From Bordetella parapertussis (GTDB lineage: Bacteria > Pseudomonadota > Gammaproteobacteria > Burkholderiales > SG8-41), in assembly GCA_945906815.1 (NCBI GenBank), contig CAMDRT010000014.1, positions 1 through 64,000 on the forward strand: a stretch of 64,000 nt of DNA, read 5' to 3'. Every line of letters starts with the position of its first letter. Position 1 is the first letter of the stretch. The translations under genes and the position numbers were made by a program. The notes beneath the pieces were generated by a model. That model made no database searches and was not told where the DNA came from. It saw nothing but the letters and a program-made list of their open reading frames with translations. Positions 9,919 to 20,121 of the stretch are shown here, piece after piece.

Positions 9919-10002
9919 CGAAACGCACAGGCTAGCGAAAATCTGGCACACTGGCTCGCGCACCACACATAAAAACAAACAGTCACAATACGGAGCATGA
10001 GT

Positions 10003-12081
10003 ATGAGTATGAAGTACACGTCGTTGCATATTGCCGTTGCCGCCGCGCTGGCCTGTGGCAGCGTCTACGCGCAACAAAGGCCAACGACATTGCCTGAAGT
10101 GTCAGTAAGCGCCACGCGCGTCGAGCGCGACAACATGGATATTCCAGCAGCCATCGATAGCATCGATCAGCGCACCATCCGTGAAGCTAATCCACAGGTG
10201 AATCTGTCGGAAGCACTGGGGCGCGTGCCGGGCATCACGGTGTCGAACCGCCAAAACTACGCACAGGATTTACAGATATCGTCGCGTGGTTTCGGCGCGC
10301 GTTCGACGTTTGGCGTGCGCGGCTTGCGCCTGATTGCCGACGGCATTCCCGCCACCATGCCCGACGGGCAGGGGCAGGCGGCAACCTTCAATCTGTCATC
10401 GGCGAAAAACATAGAAGTGATGCGTGGTCCGTTTGCCAGTCTGTATGGCAATGCCGCGGGTGGTGTGGTGCAAATCTTCACCGCGGACGGTCCGCAAGTG
10501 CCCACCGCTACACTCAGCGCGCTCTACGGCAGCTTCGATACCTACAAGCTCGACGCGCACTACGGCGGCCAGCATGGTGCGCTTAACGTGGTGATAGATA
10601 CATCGCGATTCGAGACCAATGGTTATCGTGATCACAGTGCAGCGCGCCGCGATCATCTCAATGCCAAATTCAAATATGACCTGGGCAGCGCTGGCGTGCT
10701 GACACTGGTGCTCAATGCGCTGGATCAGCCGGAGACGGAAGACCCATTGGGGTTGACCGCCGCGCAAGTGGCGCTCAACCGGAAACAGGCTGGCGACAAC
10801 GCCTACAATTTCAATACGCGTAAAAGCATTGCGCAAAATCAGGCAGGGCTGACGTATGAGGTGTCGCTGGCGGCGAGCACCAAACTGAATGCGCGAGCGT
10901 ACGCGGGCGACCGGCAGGTGACACAGCATTTGGCGATTCCGAAGACTCCACAGGAGGCACCGAAACACTCCGGCGGTGTGGTCGATCTGGATCGCGGCTA
11001 TGGCGGGGCAGCGTTGAGGCTTACGCATGAGAGTCAACTCGCCGGCGCGCCGTTTACGCTGAGCGCGGGGCTTGATTACGACCGCATGCAGGAGCGCCGT
11101 AATGGATTTTTGAATAGTTTCGGTGTCACCGGTGCCTTGAAGCGCAATGAGGACAACACGGTAAGCAATACGGATGTCTATGCGCAGGCCGAATGGCAGA
11201 TCATCAGGAATGTGAACTTACTCGCGGGTTTGCGCCACAGCCGGGTCGGGTTTTCGTCGGCCGACTATTTCATTACGGCGGGCAACCCCAATGACAGCGG
11301 CGCAGTGGATTATTCGCGCACCACGCCGGCCGCGGGTGTGACCTATAAAATGAGCCCGACGTTGAATGTTTATGCCAACGTCGGCAAAGGTTTTGAGACG
11401 CCAACGTTCGCGGAACTGGCTTACCAGCCGGGCGGTGCCACGGGGCTGAATTTTGCCTTGCGCCCGGCACACAGCCTGCATCGCGAAATCGGCCTGAAGT
11501 CACTGCTGGGTGACAACGGACGTGTGAATGTTGCATGGTTTCGCATTGATGTCAGCGATGAAATCGTGGTCAACAGCAACGTCGGCGGACGCTCGGATTT
11601 CAAAAATGTTCAGGGCACACGCCGTGAAGGTCTTGAATTGGGCTATGCGCAAAAATTCACGCACGGCTTTGAAGCCGCACTGGCATACACCCTGCTCAAT
11701 GCGCGCTTTATGCAGCCTTTTGACACGGTGGTGGCGGGCAGCAAGCTGCCGGGCATAGCCGCTAATACGGTGTTCGGCGAACTGGTGTGGCGTTATCCTG
11801 CCTATGGCGTCCACGCGGGGGTTGAAGTGCGGCACAGCGGCAAGGTCTGGGTGAATGATCAGAACGCGGCATTCGCCGGCGCGTACACGATTTTCAATCT
11901 GCGCGCGGGTCTGCAGCAGCGCGGCAAAAACTGGAAGCTCACCGAATTTGTGCGGATCGATAACGCCGGCAATAAAGGCTACATTGGTTCAGTGATAGTC
12001 GCCGAGGCCAACAGCCGTTACTACGAACCCGCGCCGGGGCGCACTGCAATGATCGGTATCAACGCGGAATTGGCGTTTTAA
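10003..12081 (+). CDS. TonB-dependent outer membrane receptor
   Basis: The 692-residue protein has a signal peptide (MSMKYTSLHIAVAAALACGS...), a TonB-box-like LPEVSVSATR near the mature N-terminus, a plug domain (about 45-160, with SLYGNAAGGVVQIFT) and a 22-strand barrel ending in aromatic-poor ELAF. Such receptors import iron complexes or other large ligands with energy from TonB-ExbBD. GGAG at 9992-9995 lies 7 bp before 10003, which favours this start over the ATG at 9997. It is closest in style to FecA/PupB-like iron receptors, but the ligand cannot be read from sequence. The sugar dehydrogenase upstream may be part of the same unit. Confidence 0.85.
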   Translation: MSMKYTSLHIAVAAALACGSVYAQQRPTTLPEVSVSATRVERDNMDIPAAIDSIDQRTIREANPQVNLSEALGRVPGITVSNRQNYAQDLQISSRGFGARSTFGVRGLRLIADGIPATMPDGQGQAATFNLSSAKNIEVMRGPFASLYGNAAGGVVQIFTADGPQVPTATLSALYGSFDTYKLDAHYGGQHGALNVVIDTSRFETNGYRDHSAARRDHLNAKFKYDLGSAGVLTLVLNALDQPETEDPLGLTAAQVALNRKQAGDNAYNFNTRKSIAQNQAGLTYEVSLAASTKLNARAYAGDRQVTQHLAIPKTPQEAPKHSGGVVDLDRGYGGAALRLTHESQLAGAPFTLSAGLDYDRMQERRNGFLNSFGVTGALKRNEDNTVSNTDVYAQAEWQIIRNVNLLAGLRHSRVGFSSADYFITAGNPNDSGAVDYSRTTPAAGVTYKMSPTLNVYANVGKGFETPTFAELAYQPGGATGLNFALRPAHSLHREIGLKSLLGDNGRVNVAWFRIDVSDEIVVNSNVGGRSDFKNVQGTRREGLELGYAQKFTHGFEAALAYTLLNARFMQPFDTVVAGSKLPGIAANTVFGELVWRYPAYGVHAGVEVRHSGKVWVNDQNAAFAGAYTIFNLRAGLQQRGKNWKLTEFVRIDNAGNKGYIGSVIVAEANSRYYEPAPGRTAMIGINAELAF

Positions 12082-12142
12082 AACTCTGGCGTCATTTGTC
12101 TTTCATGTATTTCAGGCGCCACGTTTCTACGAGAGGGATGAC

Positions 12143-13888
12143 ATGAATACCGTATCTGACCCAAGTACACCGCTGGTGCGCCACAAACTGCCAGCCGTGT
12201 GCGGTGCGCATCTACTGGCGCGCGCGTTGAAGCGCCACGGCGTCGAGGTGTTGTTCGGACAAAGCCTGCCGTCTGCGCTGCTGCTGGTGATACCCGAGTT
12301 CGGCATGCGCCAGATTGCGTATCGAACCGAAAATGCGGGTGCGGCGATGGCGGACGGCTATGCGCGCGCTGCGCAAAAAGTGGGTGTGGTCACCGCGCAG
12401 AATGGGCCGGCAGCGGCCTTGCTCGCGCCGGGATTGGCAGAGGCGCTGAAGGTATCGGTACCGATAGTTGCCATCGTGCAGGATGTGCGGCGCAACCAGA
12501 CCGACAAGAATGCGTTTCAGGAACTCGATCACTTCGATATTTTTCGCGGTTGCACAAAATGGGTGAAGCGCGTCAGTGAAATCACCCGCATAGAAGACTA
12601 TGTGGATATGGCGTTTACCGCTGCTGCCGGCGGAAGGCCGGGGCCGGTGGTGTTGTTGTTTCCGCAGGATTTGCTGTTGGAACCCGTGACCCAGGATATA
12701 GGTGAACAGCGGCGCGCGTCGCTAGGCAGCTATCCGCTCGACCGCTGCGTGGCGGACCCGTCGCGCATCGAGGAAGCCGCGTGCTGGCTGGCGCAGGCGC
12801 GGCAGCCGTTGATAGTTGCCGGCGGTGGAGTGCATCTATCTGCCGCGCATGAGGTGCTGGCGCAGCTGCAGGAATCAGCGAGCCTGCCGGTTGCAACCAC
12901 CAGCATGGGCAAGGGTGCGGTAGCCGAGACGCACGCGCTGTCGCTGGGGGTGATCGGCTACTTCATGGGTACCCGCGGTATGGCGCGGCATCTGCGCGCG
13001 CTGGTCGAGCAAGCAGACTGCGTGCTGTTCGTGGGCGACCGCACCAACCAGAACGGCACCGATTCGTGGACGCTGTTTCCGCAGGATGCGCGCTACATCC
13101 ACATCGACATCGATGGTCAGGAGGTCGGGCGTAACTACGAGGCCTTGCGGCTGGTGGGTGATGCCAAGCTCACGCTCAGTGCGCTGAGTGACGCCATGGT
13201 GCGCCTAGATTTGGGTAAACGCCGCGCGGCGCGCAGCGAAGTCGAGCGAAAAATCGCGGCGGGCAAAAAAGCGTTTCAGGAGGAAGCGCGCGGCATGTTG
13301 AATGCGGACGCCGTGCCGATACGTCCGGAACGCTTGATGCGCGACCTGAATGCAGTGATTTCGGCTGACACACTGATGGTGACCGACGCCAGTTACTCGT
13401 CGATCTGGGCGATGAATTACCTGGTTGCGCAACGCGCGGGGCAGCGCTTTCTAACGGGTCGCGGGCTGGCGGGTTTGGGTTGGGGGTTCCCCGCTGCACT
13501 GGGCGCAAAAATCGCCCATCCGTCGCGTGACGTGGTGTGCATCGCAGGCGATGGTGCCTTCGCGCACATGTGGTCAGAGCTCGAAACCGCTGTGCGTATG
13601 AAGATCAAGGTGGTAATAATAGTTCTTAACAATCAAATACTGGGATATCAGTGGCACGCGGAGGAAGTGATGTATGGCAGCCACACCGAGGCGTGCCAAT
13701 TTTCACCGGTCGATCATGCAGCGATTGCACGTGCGTGTGGCTGTGAGGGTGTGCGCATTGAAAACCCGGCAGATTTCAAACCCGCGTTGGAGCGTGCGCT
13801 GCGCGCTTCGACCACCACCTTGATCGATGTCGTGATAGACCCGCAAGCGTATCCGCCGATTACGCTGTACGAAGGCAGGATGGGCTAG
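12143..13888 (+). CDS. Thiamine-diphosphate enzyme, acetolactate synthase-like (first of tandem)
   Basis: The 581-residue protein has the three domains of the acetolactate synthase superfamily: PYR domain with the catalytic glutamate Glu63 (RTENAGAAMADGYAR), a central domain, and the PP domain with the thiamine-diphosphate motif GDGAFAHMWSE...NNQ (about 467-500). The usual His before the glutamate (R-H-E) is Thr here. It has no neighbouring small regulatory subunit, so it is unlikely to be the anabolic IlvB. A decarboxylase or carboligase of 2-oxo acids is the likely role. It is followed 60 bp later by a second, different member. Confidence 0.8.
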   Translation: MNTVSDPSTPLVRHKLPAVCGAHLLARALKRHGVEVLFGQSLPSALLLVIPEFGMRQIAYRTENAGAAMADGYARAAQKVGVVTAQNGPAAALLAPGLAEALKVSVPIVAIVQDVRRNQTDKNAFQELDHFDIFRGCTKWVKRVSEITRIEDYVDMAFTAAAGGRPGPVVLLFPQDLLLEPVTQDIGEQRRASLGSYPLDRCVADPSRIEEAACWLAQARQPLIVAGGGVHLSAAHEVLAQLQESASLPVATTSMGKGAVAETHALSLGVIGYFMGTRGMARHLRALVEQADCVLFVGDRTNQNGTDSWTLFPQDARYIHIDIDGQEVGRNYEALRLVGDAKLTLSALSDAMVRLDLGKRRAARSEVERKIAAGKKAFQEEARGMLNADAVPIRPERLMRDLNAVISADTLMVTDASYSSIWAMNYLVAQRAGQRFLTGRGLAGLGWGFPAALGAKIAHPSRDVVCIAGDGAFAHMWSELETAVRMKIKVVIIVLNNQILGYQWHAEEVMYGSHTEACQFSPVDHAAIARACGCEGVRIENPADFKPALERALRASTTTLIDVVIDPQAYPPITLYEGRMG

Positions 13889-13948
13889 GTCGGAACGCGC
13901 AGCGGCGGGCGCGTAAGCTGAAACTATTTACACCAAGGATGGCTGACG

Positions 13949-15631
13949 ATGGCGAGCATACAGGCGGGTCAGGCGGTAATCGAAACGCTGGGAGCGGAAG
14001 GCGTTGAGTATGTGTTTGGGGTGACGGGCAGCACCACCAACACCATGGTGACCGCGTTGCATGGGCGCAGCGATATGCGCTTTCTCGACACGCGCCACGA
14101 GGAAGGGGCTGCGTTCATGGCCTACGGCTATAGCCGCGCGTCGGGCAAGCCTGCGGTTTGCATGACGACTTCGGGCCCGGCAACGATCAACCTGCTGACC
14201 GGCATTGCGCTGGCCTACAAGGGCCGCGCGCCGGTGGTGGTGATCGCAGGCGACGTCGAACGCTCGAACCTTGACCGCGACGGGGCGCAATCCTTCGACC
14301 TGGTGAACCTGTTAAAGCCGGTCACTTATCTTGCGCGGCATGCGCACCAGACCGAGCGCATACCGCAACTGCTCCACGACGCGTTCCGCGCCGCCCTGGC
14401 GGGAAAGCGCGGCCCCGCTTTTGTCAACATACCGCGTGACCTGCTGGAGAACCAGACCCTGGACGTGGACTTGGCGCGGCCTTCCTCGTACCGGCCGGTC
14501 GAATGGCGCATGCCGGGGGATGCCGACGCCATCCGGCGCGCGGTGGAGGTGTTGTTAACTGCGGAGCGGCCGCTGTTGCTCGCAGGCGGCGGCATCATCG
14601 ACAGTGAGGCGAGCGGGGAGGCAACAGCCCTTGCGGAACTCGCCGGCATGGCGCTGGTACCCTCGTACGGGCACAACGATGCTGTGCCGAACAGCCACGC
14701 GCTATTCGTGGGGACACCCGGCAATCGGGGCGCGCCGGAAGCGCTGGAAGCGATCCATCGCGCGGACGTCATACTGGCGCTGGGTTCGCGGCTCAACCAG
14801 CATTCGACGCACTGGAACTACAGCATCATTAACCCGAAAACGCGCATCGTGCAGGTGGATATAGACGTGCAGGAAGTCGGGCGCAACTATCCGGTGGAAG
14901 TGGGCATCGTCGGCGACGCCAAAGCCGTGGCGCAGCAGTTGTTGCAGGCGCTGCGCGCCGGGAAACAGCATCAACGAGCGGCATGGCGTGCGGAAATCGC
15001 TGCGCTCAAAGCGCGACGCACGGCTCGTCTTGACGCGGAGCTGTCATTGACGGGTGACCCCATGATGCCGCAACGCGTGTATCCGGAGTTGCGCAAGGTA
15101 CTGCCAACCGATTGCATGGTGACGCTGGACGCCGGCGTAGCGCCGGGGCTGACTTATGACCGGCTGAATTTTGAGCTGCCCCGTACCTTCTTCAATTATT
15201 CAGGACACGGCGGCCTGGGCATGGGCTACGCCGTGGGGCTGGGCACCAAGCTCGGCCGGCCTGAGCGGCCCGCGATCAGCATCCAGGGGGACGGCGGCTT
15301 TCTCTACACCTCGCAGGAGATCAACACCGCGGTGCGCCACCGCATCCCGCTGGTGAGCCTGGTGCTGAACAACAGTTGCCATGGCGCGGAAAAAGCGCAG
15401 CAGCAGCGCAACTTTGGCGCGCGCTACGTGGGGGTCGATCTGGTCAATCCACGCTTCGACCGCCTGGCGGAGGTTTACGGGGCACGCGGCTACTATGTCA
15501 CGCGCCCGCAGGACATCGCCGAGACCGTTGCCGCCGCGCTCAAGCTCGATGGGCCGAGTGTGATCGAAATCCCGGTCGCCGAGCATTTTCCGCTGGCGGC
15601 GAAATTGCCTGGGGCCGCGGGTGGGCACTGA
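13949..15631 (+). CDS. Thiamine-diphosphate enzyme, acetolactate synthase-like (second of tandem)
   Basis: The 560-residue protein has Glu51 in DTRHEEGAAFMAYGYSR, a central domain, and the ThDP motif GDGGFLYTSQE with NNS about 28 residues later. The two tandem proteins are clearly different in sequence, so this is not a recent duplication. Family functions include acetolactate synthase, benzoylformate or oxalyl-CoA decarboxylases and 2-hydroxyacyl-CoA lyases; no motif here picks one. Same strand and close spacing to the first enzyme suggest a joint transcript. Confidence 0.8.
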   Translation: MASIQAGQAVIETLGAEGVEYVFGVTGSTTNTMVTALHGRSDMRFLDTRHEEGAAFMAYGYSRASGKPAVCMTTSGPATINLLTGIALAYKGRAPVVVIAGDVERSNLDRDGAQSFDLVNLLKPVTYLARHAHQTERIPQLLHDAFRAALAGKRGPAFVNIPRDLLENQTLDVDLARPSSYRPVEWRMPGDADAIRRAVEVLLTAERPLLLAGGGIIDSEASGEATALAELAGMALVPSYGHNDAVPNSHALFVGTPGNRGAPEALEAIHRADVILALGSRLNQHSTHWNYSIINPKTRIVQVDIDVQEVGRNYPVEVGIVGDAKAVAQQLLQALRAGKQHQRAAWRAEIAALKARRTARLDAELSLTGDPMMPQRVYPELRKVLPTDCMVTLDAGVAPGLTYDRLNFELPRTFFNYSGHGGLGMGYAVGLGTKLGRPERPAISIQGDGGFLYTSQEINTAVRHRIPLVSLVLNNSCHGAEKAQQQRNFGARYVGVDLVNPRFDRLAEVYGARGYYVTRPQDIAETVAAALKLDGPSVIEIPVAEHFPLAAKLPGAAGGH

Positions 15632-15799
15632 GGGCTGGCACCCGGGTTGAACACGGTGGATTGCGGGTCGGCTATCGAACGGGTAATCTTGTGGCTGGGG
15701 CGCTTCTTGTTGTGAGGTTAGGAACCTACGTCAGGTTATTTTTAGCCTGATTCGGCAGAGTTGTTAAAACGATTTTGTTGAGTTGAGGAGGAAGGGCTG

Positions 15800-17686
15800 A
15801 TGAAGAGGGATGCGCGCATTTCCGCACAACGATTCCTGGCTGCAGCAGTGGTGCTGGCATTTTTGCCCGTATCGGTGCAGGCTTTCCAGATCAAAGATCA
15901 GGACGGCAAGGTCATAGGCAGTTTTGACACCACGGTCAGTATTGCCGGATCGTGGCGTGCCCAGGGACGGGATGCGTCGCTGGTGAGCATTATCAATGGT
16001 GGCACTTCGCGCGATATCAACAACGACGATGGCAATCTCAATTACAACAATAATAAGCTGTACTCCAGCCCGATCAGGGTTACCCACGAGCTGGGGCTAA
16101 AGCAGGGCAACTACGGCCTGTTCGCCCGCGCTACCTATTTTCATGATTTCTCCTATCACCGCCAGGACGAGAGCGTGGCCAGTGGATTCGGCGCTACCGG
16201 CAAGGACCGTTTGGGCCAGAACGCGGAACTGCTGGACGCGTTCGTTTACGGTGCATTCAATAGTTTCGAGGGACGCAAACTCAATGTCAGGCTAGGCAAT
16301 CAGGTGCTCAATTGGGGCGAAAGTAGTTTTATCCCCAATGGCATTAACGTCATCAATGGCGTGGATGTGGCCAAGCTGCGCAATCCGGGTGCGGATCTGA
16401 AAGAGGCGCTGCGTCCTACGCCGATGATCTGGGCCTCGCAAGGATTGTCCGACCAGATCAGCGTGGAAGGTTTTTATGCATTCCGCTGGCGGGATACACG
16501 CATCGATCCACGGGGTTCGTACTTCAGTACCACGGACGTGCTGTCGCCTGATGGGGACAAGGTGTATGTCGGCAGCGGCCGCCGTGTGGACCAACACCTT
16601 GCGCCCGGCTCGTTCACTCTAACACCCCAATCCGCGGCGATATGGGCGCCGCGCTCAGCGGATCGCACGCCTGGCAATAGTGGAGAATTTGGCGTTACCT
16701 TACGCGCGCTGGTGCCTGCGTTGAACAACACTGAACTCGGCTTGTCTTTTGTCAATTATCATAGCCGCACGCCTTTTCTCTCGGGGTTTCGTGGCGGCGC
16801 TACGGTGGCGGCGAGTACGGGTATCGGCGGTTGCTTGACACCGAATTTTGGTTCTCTGGCTACCGGGGGCACCATCGGTGCACCGTGTACAGCACCTGTC
16901 ACCTATTTCGCTGATTACCCGGAAAACATACGCTTGTTTGGCTTGAGTTTTAATACCGCCGGGCCCTGGGGCATCGCGTTGCAGGGTGAGTACTCGTACC
17001 GTCCGAATCAACCACTACAACTCGTCCCCATCGAATTGGTTCTCGCTACCGGCGGGCTCGCCAACAATATCACTGGCGGAACCGTAGCGGCTGCCAGCGT
17101 TCCTATCGGTCGCGAGATCACCGGCTATCAGCGGGTAAATATGCACCAAACGCAATTGACCGCGACCAAGATATGGGGGCCTACGCTGGGGGCGGAGTCG
17201 CTGACGGTAGTCGGCGAGGTCGGTGCCTCCTATCTGAATCTGCCCTCGAATGTGTTGTTCGGCGGACCGGGGGTGGTGCTGCCCGCACTGGGGTCTTCGA
17301 CGGCGACGACCGCAGGTTCGACGCAGCCCGGGATGGCGGGTTATGCCACCAAACATTCCTGGGGCTACCGGCTGGTGGGGGCGCTGTCTTATCCCAACGC
17401 CATTGCCGGTGCGACGCTGATTCCTCGGCTAGCGTTTTCTCATGACGTGCATGGCGTGGGCCCGACTTTCAATCAGGACGTCAAAGCCGCGACCTATAGC
17501 CTGAGTGCGATTATCAAGCAACAATGGCAGGCCGACATTGCCTACACCGCTTACTGGGGCGGGAGAACATATGCTGGCACGGATCCTGGGCCCGTTCCCG
17601 CAGGACAAAGCGCGCCCTATGCCACCAGCGCCAATGCCATCAAGGACCGGGATTTTATCTCGCTCAGCCTGCGCTACTCGTTCTGA
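15800..17686 (+). CDS. DUF1302 family protein, predicted outer membrane barrel
   Basis: The 628-residue protein has a signal peptide (about 1-29, ending SVQA) followed by FQIKDQDGKVIGSFDTTVSI, the hallmark start of DUF1302. Alternating hydrophobic strands, Gly/Tyr/Asn-rich segments and a C-terminal FISLSLRYSF with terminal Phe are typical of an outer membrane beta-barrel. AGGAGG at 15787-15792 supports the ATG at 15800. DUF1302 genes are usually paired with DUF1329, as here 30 bp downstream. The pair often accompanies catabolism of hydrophobic or aromatic compounds; the molecular role is unknown. Confidence 0.85.
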   Translation: MKRDARISAQRFLAAAVVLAFLPVSVQAFQIKDQDGKVIGSFDTTVSIAGSWRAQGRDASLVSIINGGTSRDINNDDGNLNYNNNKLYSSPIRVTHELGLKQGNYGLFARATYFHDFSYHRQDESVASGFGATGKDRLGQNAELLDAFVYGAFNSFEGRKLNVRLGNQVLNWGESSFIPNGINVINGVDVAKLRNPGADLKEALRPTPMIWASQGLSDQISVEGFYAFRWRDTRIDPRGSYFSTTDVLSPDGDKVYVGSGRRVDQHLAPGSFTLTPQSAAIWAPRSADRTPGNSGEFGVTLRALVPALNNTELGLSFVNYHSRTPFLSGFRGGATVAASTGIGGCLTPNFGSLATGGTIGAPCTAPVTYFADYPENIRLFGLSFNTAGPWGIALQGEYSYRPNQPLQLVPIELVLATGGLANNITGGTVAAASVPIGREITGYQRVNMHQTQLTATKIWGPTLGAESLTVVGEVGASYLNLPSNVLFGGPGVVLPALGSSTATTAGSTQPGMAGYATKHSWGYRLVGALSYPNAIAGATLIPRLAFSHDVHGVGPTFNQDVKAATYSLSAIIKQQWQADIAYTAYWGGRTYAGTDPGPVPAGQSAPYATSANAIKDRDFISLSLRYSF

Positions 17687-17716
17687 CCCGCGACAAGAAT
17701 CCGAGGAGAAAATCAC

Positions 17717-19078
17717 ATGCGCCACTTTCGACACGCGGTGCTGAGCGTCATCACGCTCTCGCTGTCACTCACGCTGGCGCTGGCGGCAGTGCCGGCGCAG
17801 GAGGCTGCACAACTGGGCAAAAATCTCACGCCCATGGGTGCCGAGCGCGCCGCCAATGCGGCTGGCACTCTACCCGCCTGGGAGGGCGGCTTCACCAAGC
17901 CGGTCGCGGGTTACACGGAAGGGGGCCATTACCCCGATCCCTACGCCGGCGACAAACCGCTGTTCAGCATCAATGCCGCCAGCATGGAGAAGTACAAAGC
18001 GCAGCTCACGCCGGGGCAGATGGCACTGCTCAAAACCCATCCCACCTGGAAAATGAATGTCTACCCTGCGCGACGCAGCGCATCGTTTCCTGAAGGGCAT
18101 TACAAGGAGACCGCGGCTAACGCCAGCAAAGTCAATCTGGTAAGCGGTGGTAACGGTTTCTCCGGCACCAAGGGCGGCATTCCATTTCCACTCCCCAAGA
18201 GCGGGCTGGAAGTGATGTGGAATCATCTGGCGCGCTATCGCGGTGACACCTATAGCCTGAACTGGAGCCAAGCGTCGGTGCAGCGTGATGGCAGTCATAC
18301 CCTGGTACGCTTCGAATATGAGTACGATTTTATATACGGCAACCTGTCCAAGCCGGAAAATACACGCGAAGACAACAAGCTATTCAACTTTCTGCAGACG
18401 GTGACCGCACCGGCGCGCCTCGCCGGCCAGGTTTTGCTGGTGCATGAGTATGCGGATCAGGTGAAGCAGGCGCGCAGTGCATGGACTTATAACCCGGGTC
18501 AACGCCGGGTGCGTCTTGCGCCGAACGTGGCTTACGATAATCCGGGCACAGCTGCCGATGGCTTGCGCACCAATGACGACTTCCTGATGTTCAACGGTGC
18601 CACCGATCGCTATGAATGGAAGCTGCTCGGCAAGCGCGAGATCTATATCCCGTACAATTCCTACAAGCTGACCGGTAACTCGGTGAAGTATAGCGAGGTG
18701 CTGAAACCTGGGCACCTCAACCCCGAGCTTGCGCGCTACGAGTTGCATCGGGTATGGGTGGTGGAAGCGAGCCTCAAGGACGGCACCAGTCATGTGTACA
18801 AGAGGCGCACTTTCTACGTCGATGAAGATTCATGGATGGTGGCGGTAGTGGACAAATACGACGCGCGCGGCGAACTGTGGCGCGTGGCGGAGCAGCACAG
18901 CATTAATTTCTACAATATTCCGATGACCTATCCGACCTTGGAAGTGCATCATGATCTGCAATCCGGCCGTTACATCGCCATGGGGTTGCGCAACGAAGAG
19001 CCCAAGGTCTATGAGGGCATCAAGCGCACTGACGCGGATTTTTCACCGGCGGGCTTGCGTGGTATTGGCAATCGCTAG
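17717..19078 (+). CDS. DUF1329 family periplasmic protein (LolA/LolB-like fold)
   Basis: The 453-residue protein has a signal peptide (about 1-26, LSLTLALAAVPA) and the DUF1329 features: LGKNLTPMGAERAANAAGT near the mature start, GGIPFPLPK near residue 155-163, and a Trp/Tyr-rich C-terminal half. Structures of the family resemble LolA/LolB lipoprotein carriers, so binding of a lipid-like ligand in the periplasm is plausible. GAGGAGA at 17702-17708 gives the start. It sits between the DUF1302 barrel and the YCF48/MMPL genes. Confidence 0.85.
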   Translation: MRHFRHAVLSVITLSLSLTLALAAVPAQEAAQLGKNLTPMGAERAANAAGTLPAWEGGFTKPVAGYTEGGHYPDPYAGDKPLFSINAASMEKYKAQLTPGQMALLKTHPTWKMNVYPARRSASFPEGHYKETAANASKVNLVSGGNGFSGTKGGIPFPLPKSGLEVMWNHLARYRGDTYSLNWSQASVQRDGSHTLVRFEYEYDFIYGNLSKPENTREDNKLFNFLQTVTAPARLAGQVLLVHEYADQVKQARSAWTYNPGQRRVRLAPNVAYDNPGTAADGLRTNDDFLMFNGATDRYEWKLLGKREIYIPYNSYKLTGNSVKYSEVLKPGHLNPELARYELHRVWVVEASLKDGTSHVYKRRTFYVDEDSWMVAVVDKYDARGELWRVAEQHSINFYNIPMTYPTLEVHHDLQSGRYIAMGLRNEEPKVYEGIKRTDADFSPAGLRGIGNR

Positions 19079-19167
19079 TGCCGGCTTAAGCTTTTCACGC
19101 GCTAAGCGCTGGGGGCGAACCTGGTGCTGTACCGTGAGCGGCACGCCCCATCGCTAGTCATGGCGCC

Positions 19168-20121
19168 ATGAGCAGGTGCGTCGGCATTCTGTTCTCGATG
19201 GCCGTGTTACTCGGCGCACTGTTCGCTTTTTCACCGCGACCCACGCCGCTGTTCCCTGTGGCCGGCCTGCGCATCGATACCGTTCTGCTGCTCGATGCGG
19301 CACGCGCCGGTAAACGGCTGGTGACGGCCGGGGAGCGCGGCCGCATTTTTTTATCGGATGACGAGGGCGCAACCTGGCGTCCCGCGGTATCCCCGACGCA
19401 GGCGACGCTGACCACTTTATATTTTCACGATGCGCAACAGGGCTGGGCTGCCGGACATGACGGCGTGGTGTTGCATACCGTGGATGGTGGCGCGCACTGG
19501 CAGCAGTTGCGCCATGCGCCGGGGGACGAGCGGCCCCTGTTTGTGATTCGCTTTGACGACGCGCTGCAGGGAACAGCAGTAGGTGCCTATGGTGCTTATG
19601 TGCAATCCCGTGATGGCGGGAAGTCGTGGGCGGAACGCAAAATCGCGGCGTCGGACCGCCACTACAACGCCATGACGGTGAGCGCCAGCGGGCAACGCCT
19701 GATCGCCGGCGAATCCGCTACCTTGCTGGCGTCCTCAGATGGCGGCGACTCGTGGACAACACTGCAGTCGCCGTACCAGGGCTCTTATTTCGGCGTGGTG
19801 GCTAGTGGAAATTCGAATCTGAACGTTTTCGGACTACGCGGCAATGTTTTTCATTCGACTGATCAGGGTGCGCAATGGCAAACGGCACAAAGCCATACCC
19901 AGGCATCCCTGATGGGTGGACGGGCGTTGGACGCCGGCACCACCGTGCTGGTGGGTCAAAACGGCACGCTGCTGCTCAGCCGCGACGGCGGTCAGACCTT
20001 TGCGTTACATCGCGCTGCGGGTGGCGCGGCGTTCGCTACTGTGCTGCCTGTCGCCAACGGTGATCTGTTGGCATTTGGCGAGCGCGGCGTAACGCGTATC
20101 AGCGGGCTGGCCAAGCCATGA
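19168..20121 (+). CDS. YCF48/BNR-type beta-propeller protein
   Basis: The 317-residue protein has an N-terminal membrane or signal segment (about 5-22) and repeated propeller motifs of the photosystem II assembly factor-like (YCF48) type: SDDEGATW, TVDGGAHW, SRDGGKSW, SSDGGDSW, STDQGAQW and SRDGGQTF at regular spacing. It likely sits in the periplasm. The stop overlaps the start of the MMPL transporter by 4 bp (ATGA), so the two are co-translated. In this cluster type it presumably helps the transporter; the photosynthesis name is only by fold. Confidence 0.82.
   Translation: MSRCVGILFSMAVLLGALFAFSPRPTPLFPVAGLRIDTVLLLDAARAGKRLVTAGERGRIFLSDDEGATWRPAVSPTQATLTTLYFHDAQQGWAAGHDGVVLHTVDGGAHWQQLRHAPGDERPLFVIRFDDALQGTAVGAYGAYVQSRDGGKSWAERKIAASDRHYNAMTVSASGQRLIAGESATLLASSDGGDSWTTLQSPYQGSYFGVVASGNSNLNVFGLRGNVFHSTDQGAQWQTAQSHTQASLMGGRALDAGTTVLVGQNGTLLLSRDGGQTFALHRAAGGAAFATVLPVANGDLLAFGERGVTRISGLAKP

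Noticed and set aside
8938..10077. Open frame of 379 codons opposite the sugar dehydrogenase
   Set aside because: Fully antisense to a well-supported gene, with shadow-type composition and no motif.
12143..15631. The two tandem ThDP genes as ilvB of branched-chain amino acid synthesis
   Set aside because: No ilvN/ilvH small subunit or ilvC follows, and two unlike copies in tandem do not fit the biosynthetic operon.
19168..20121. Photosynthesis-related function from the YCF48 fold
   Set aside because: Nothing else in the window is photosynthetic; the propeller overlaps an MMPL transporter gene and belongs to that cluster.
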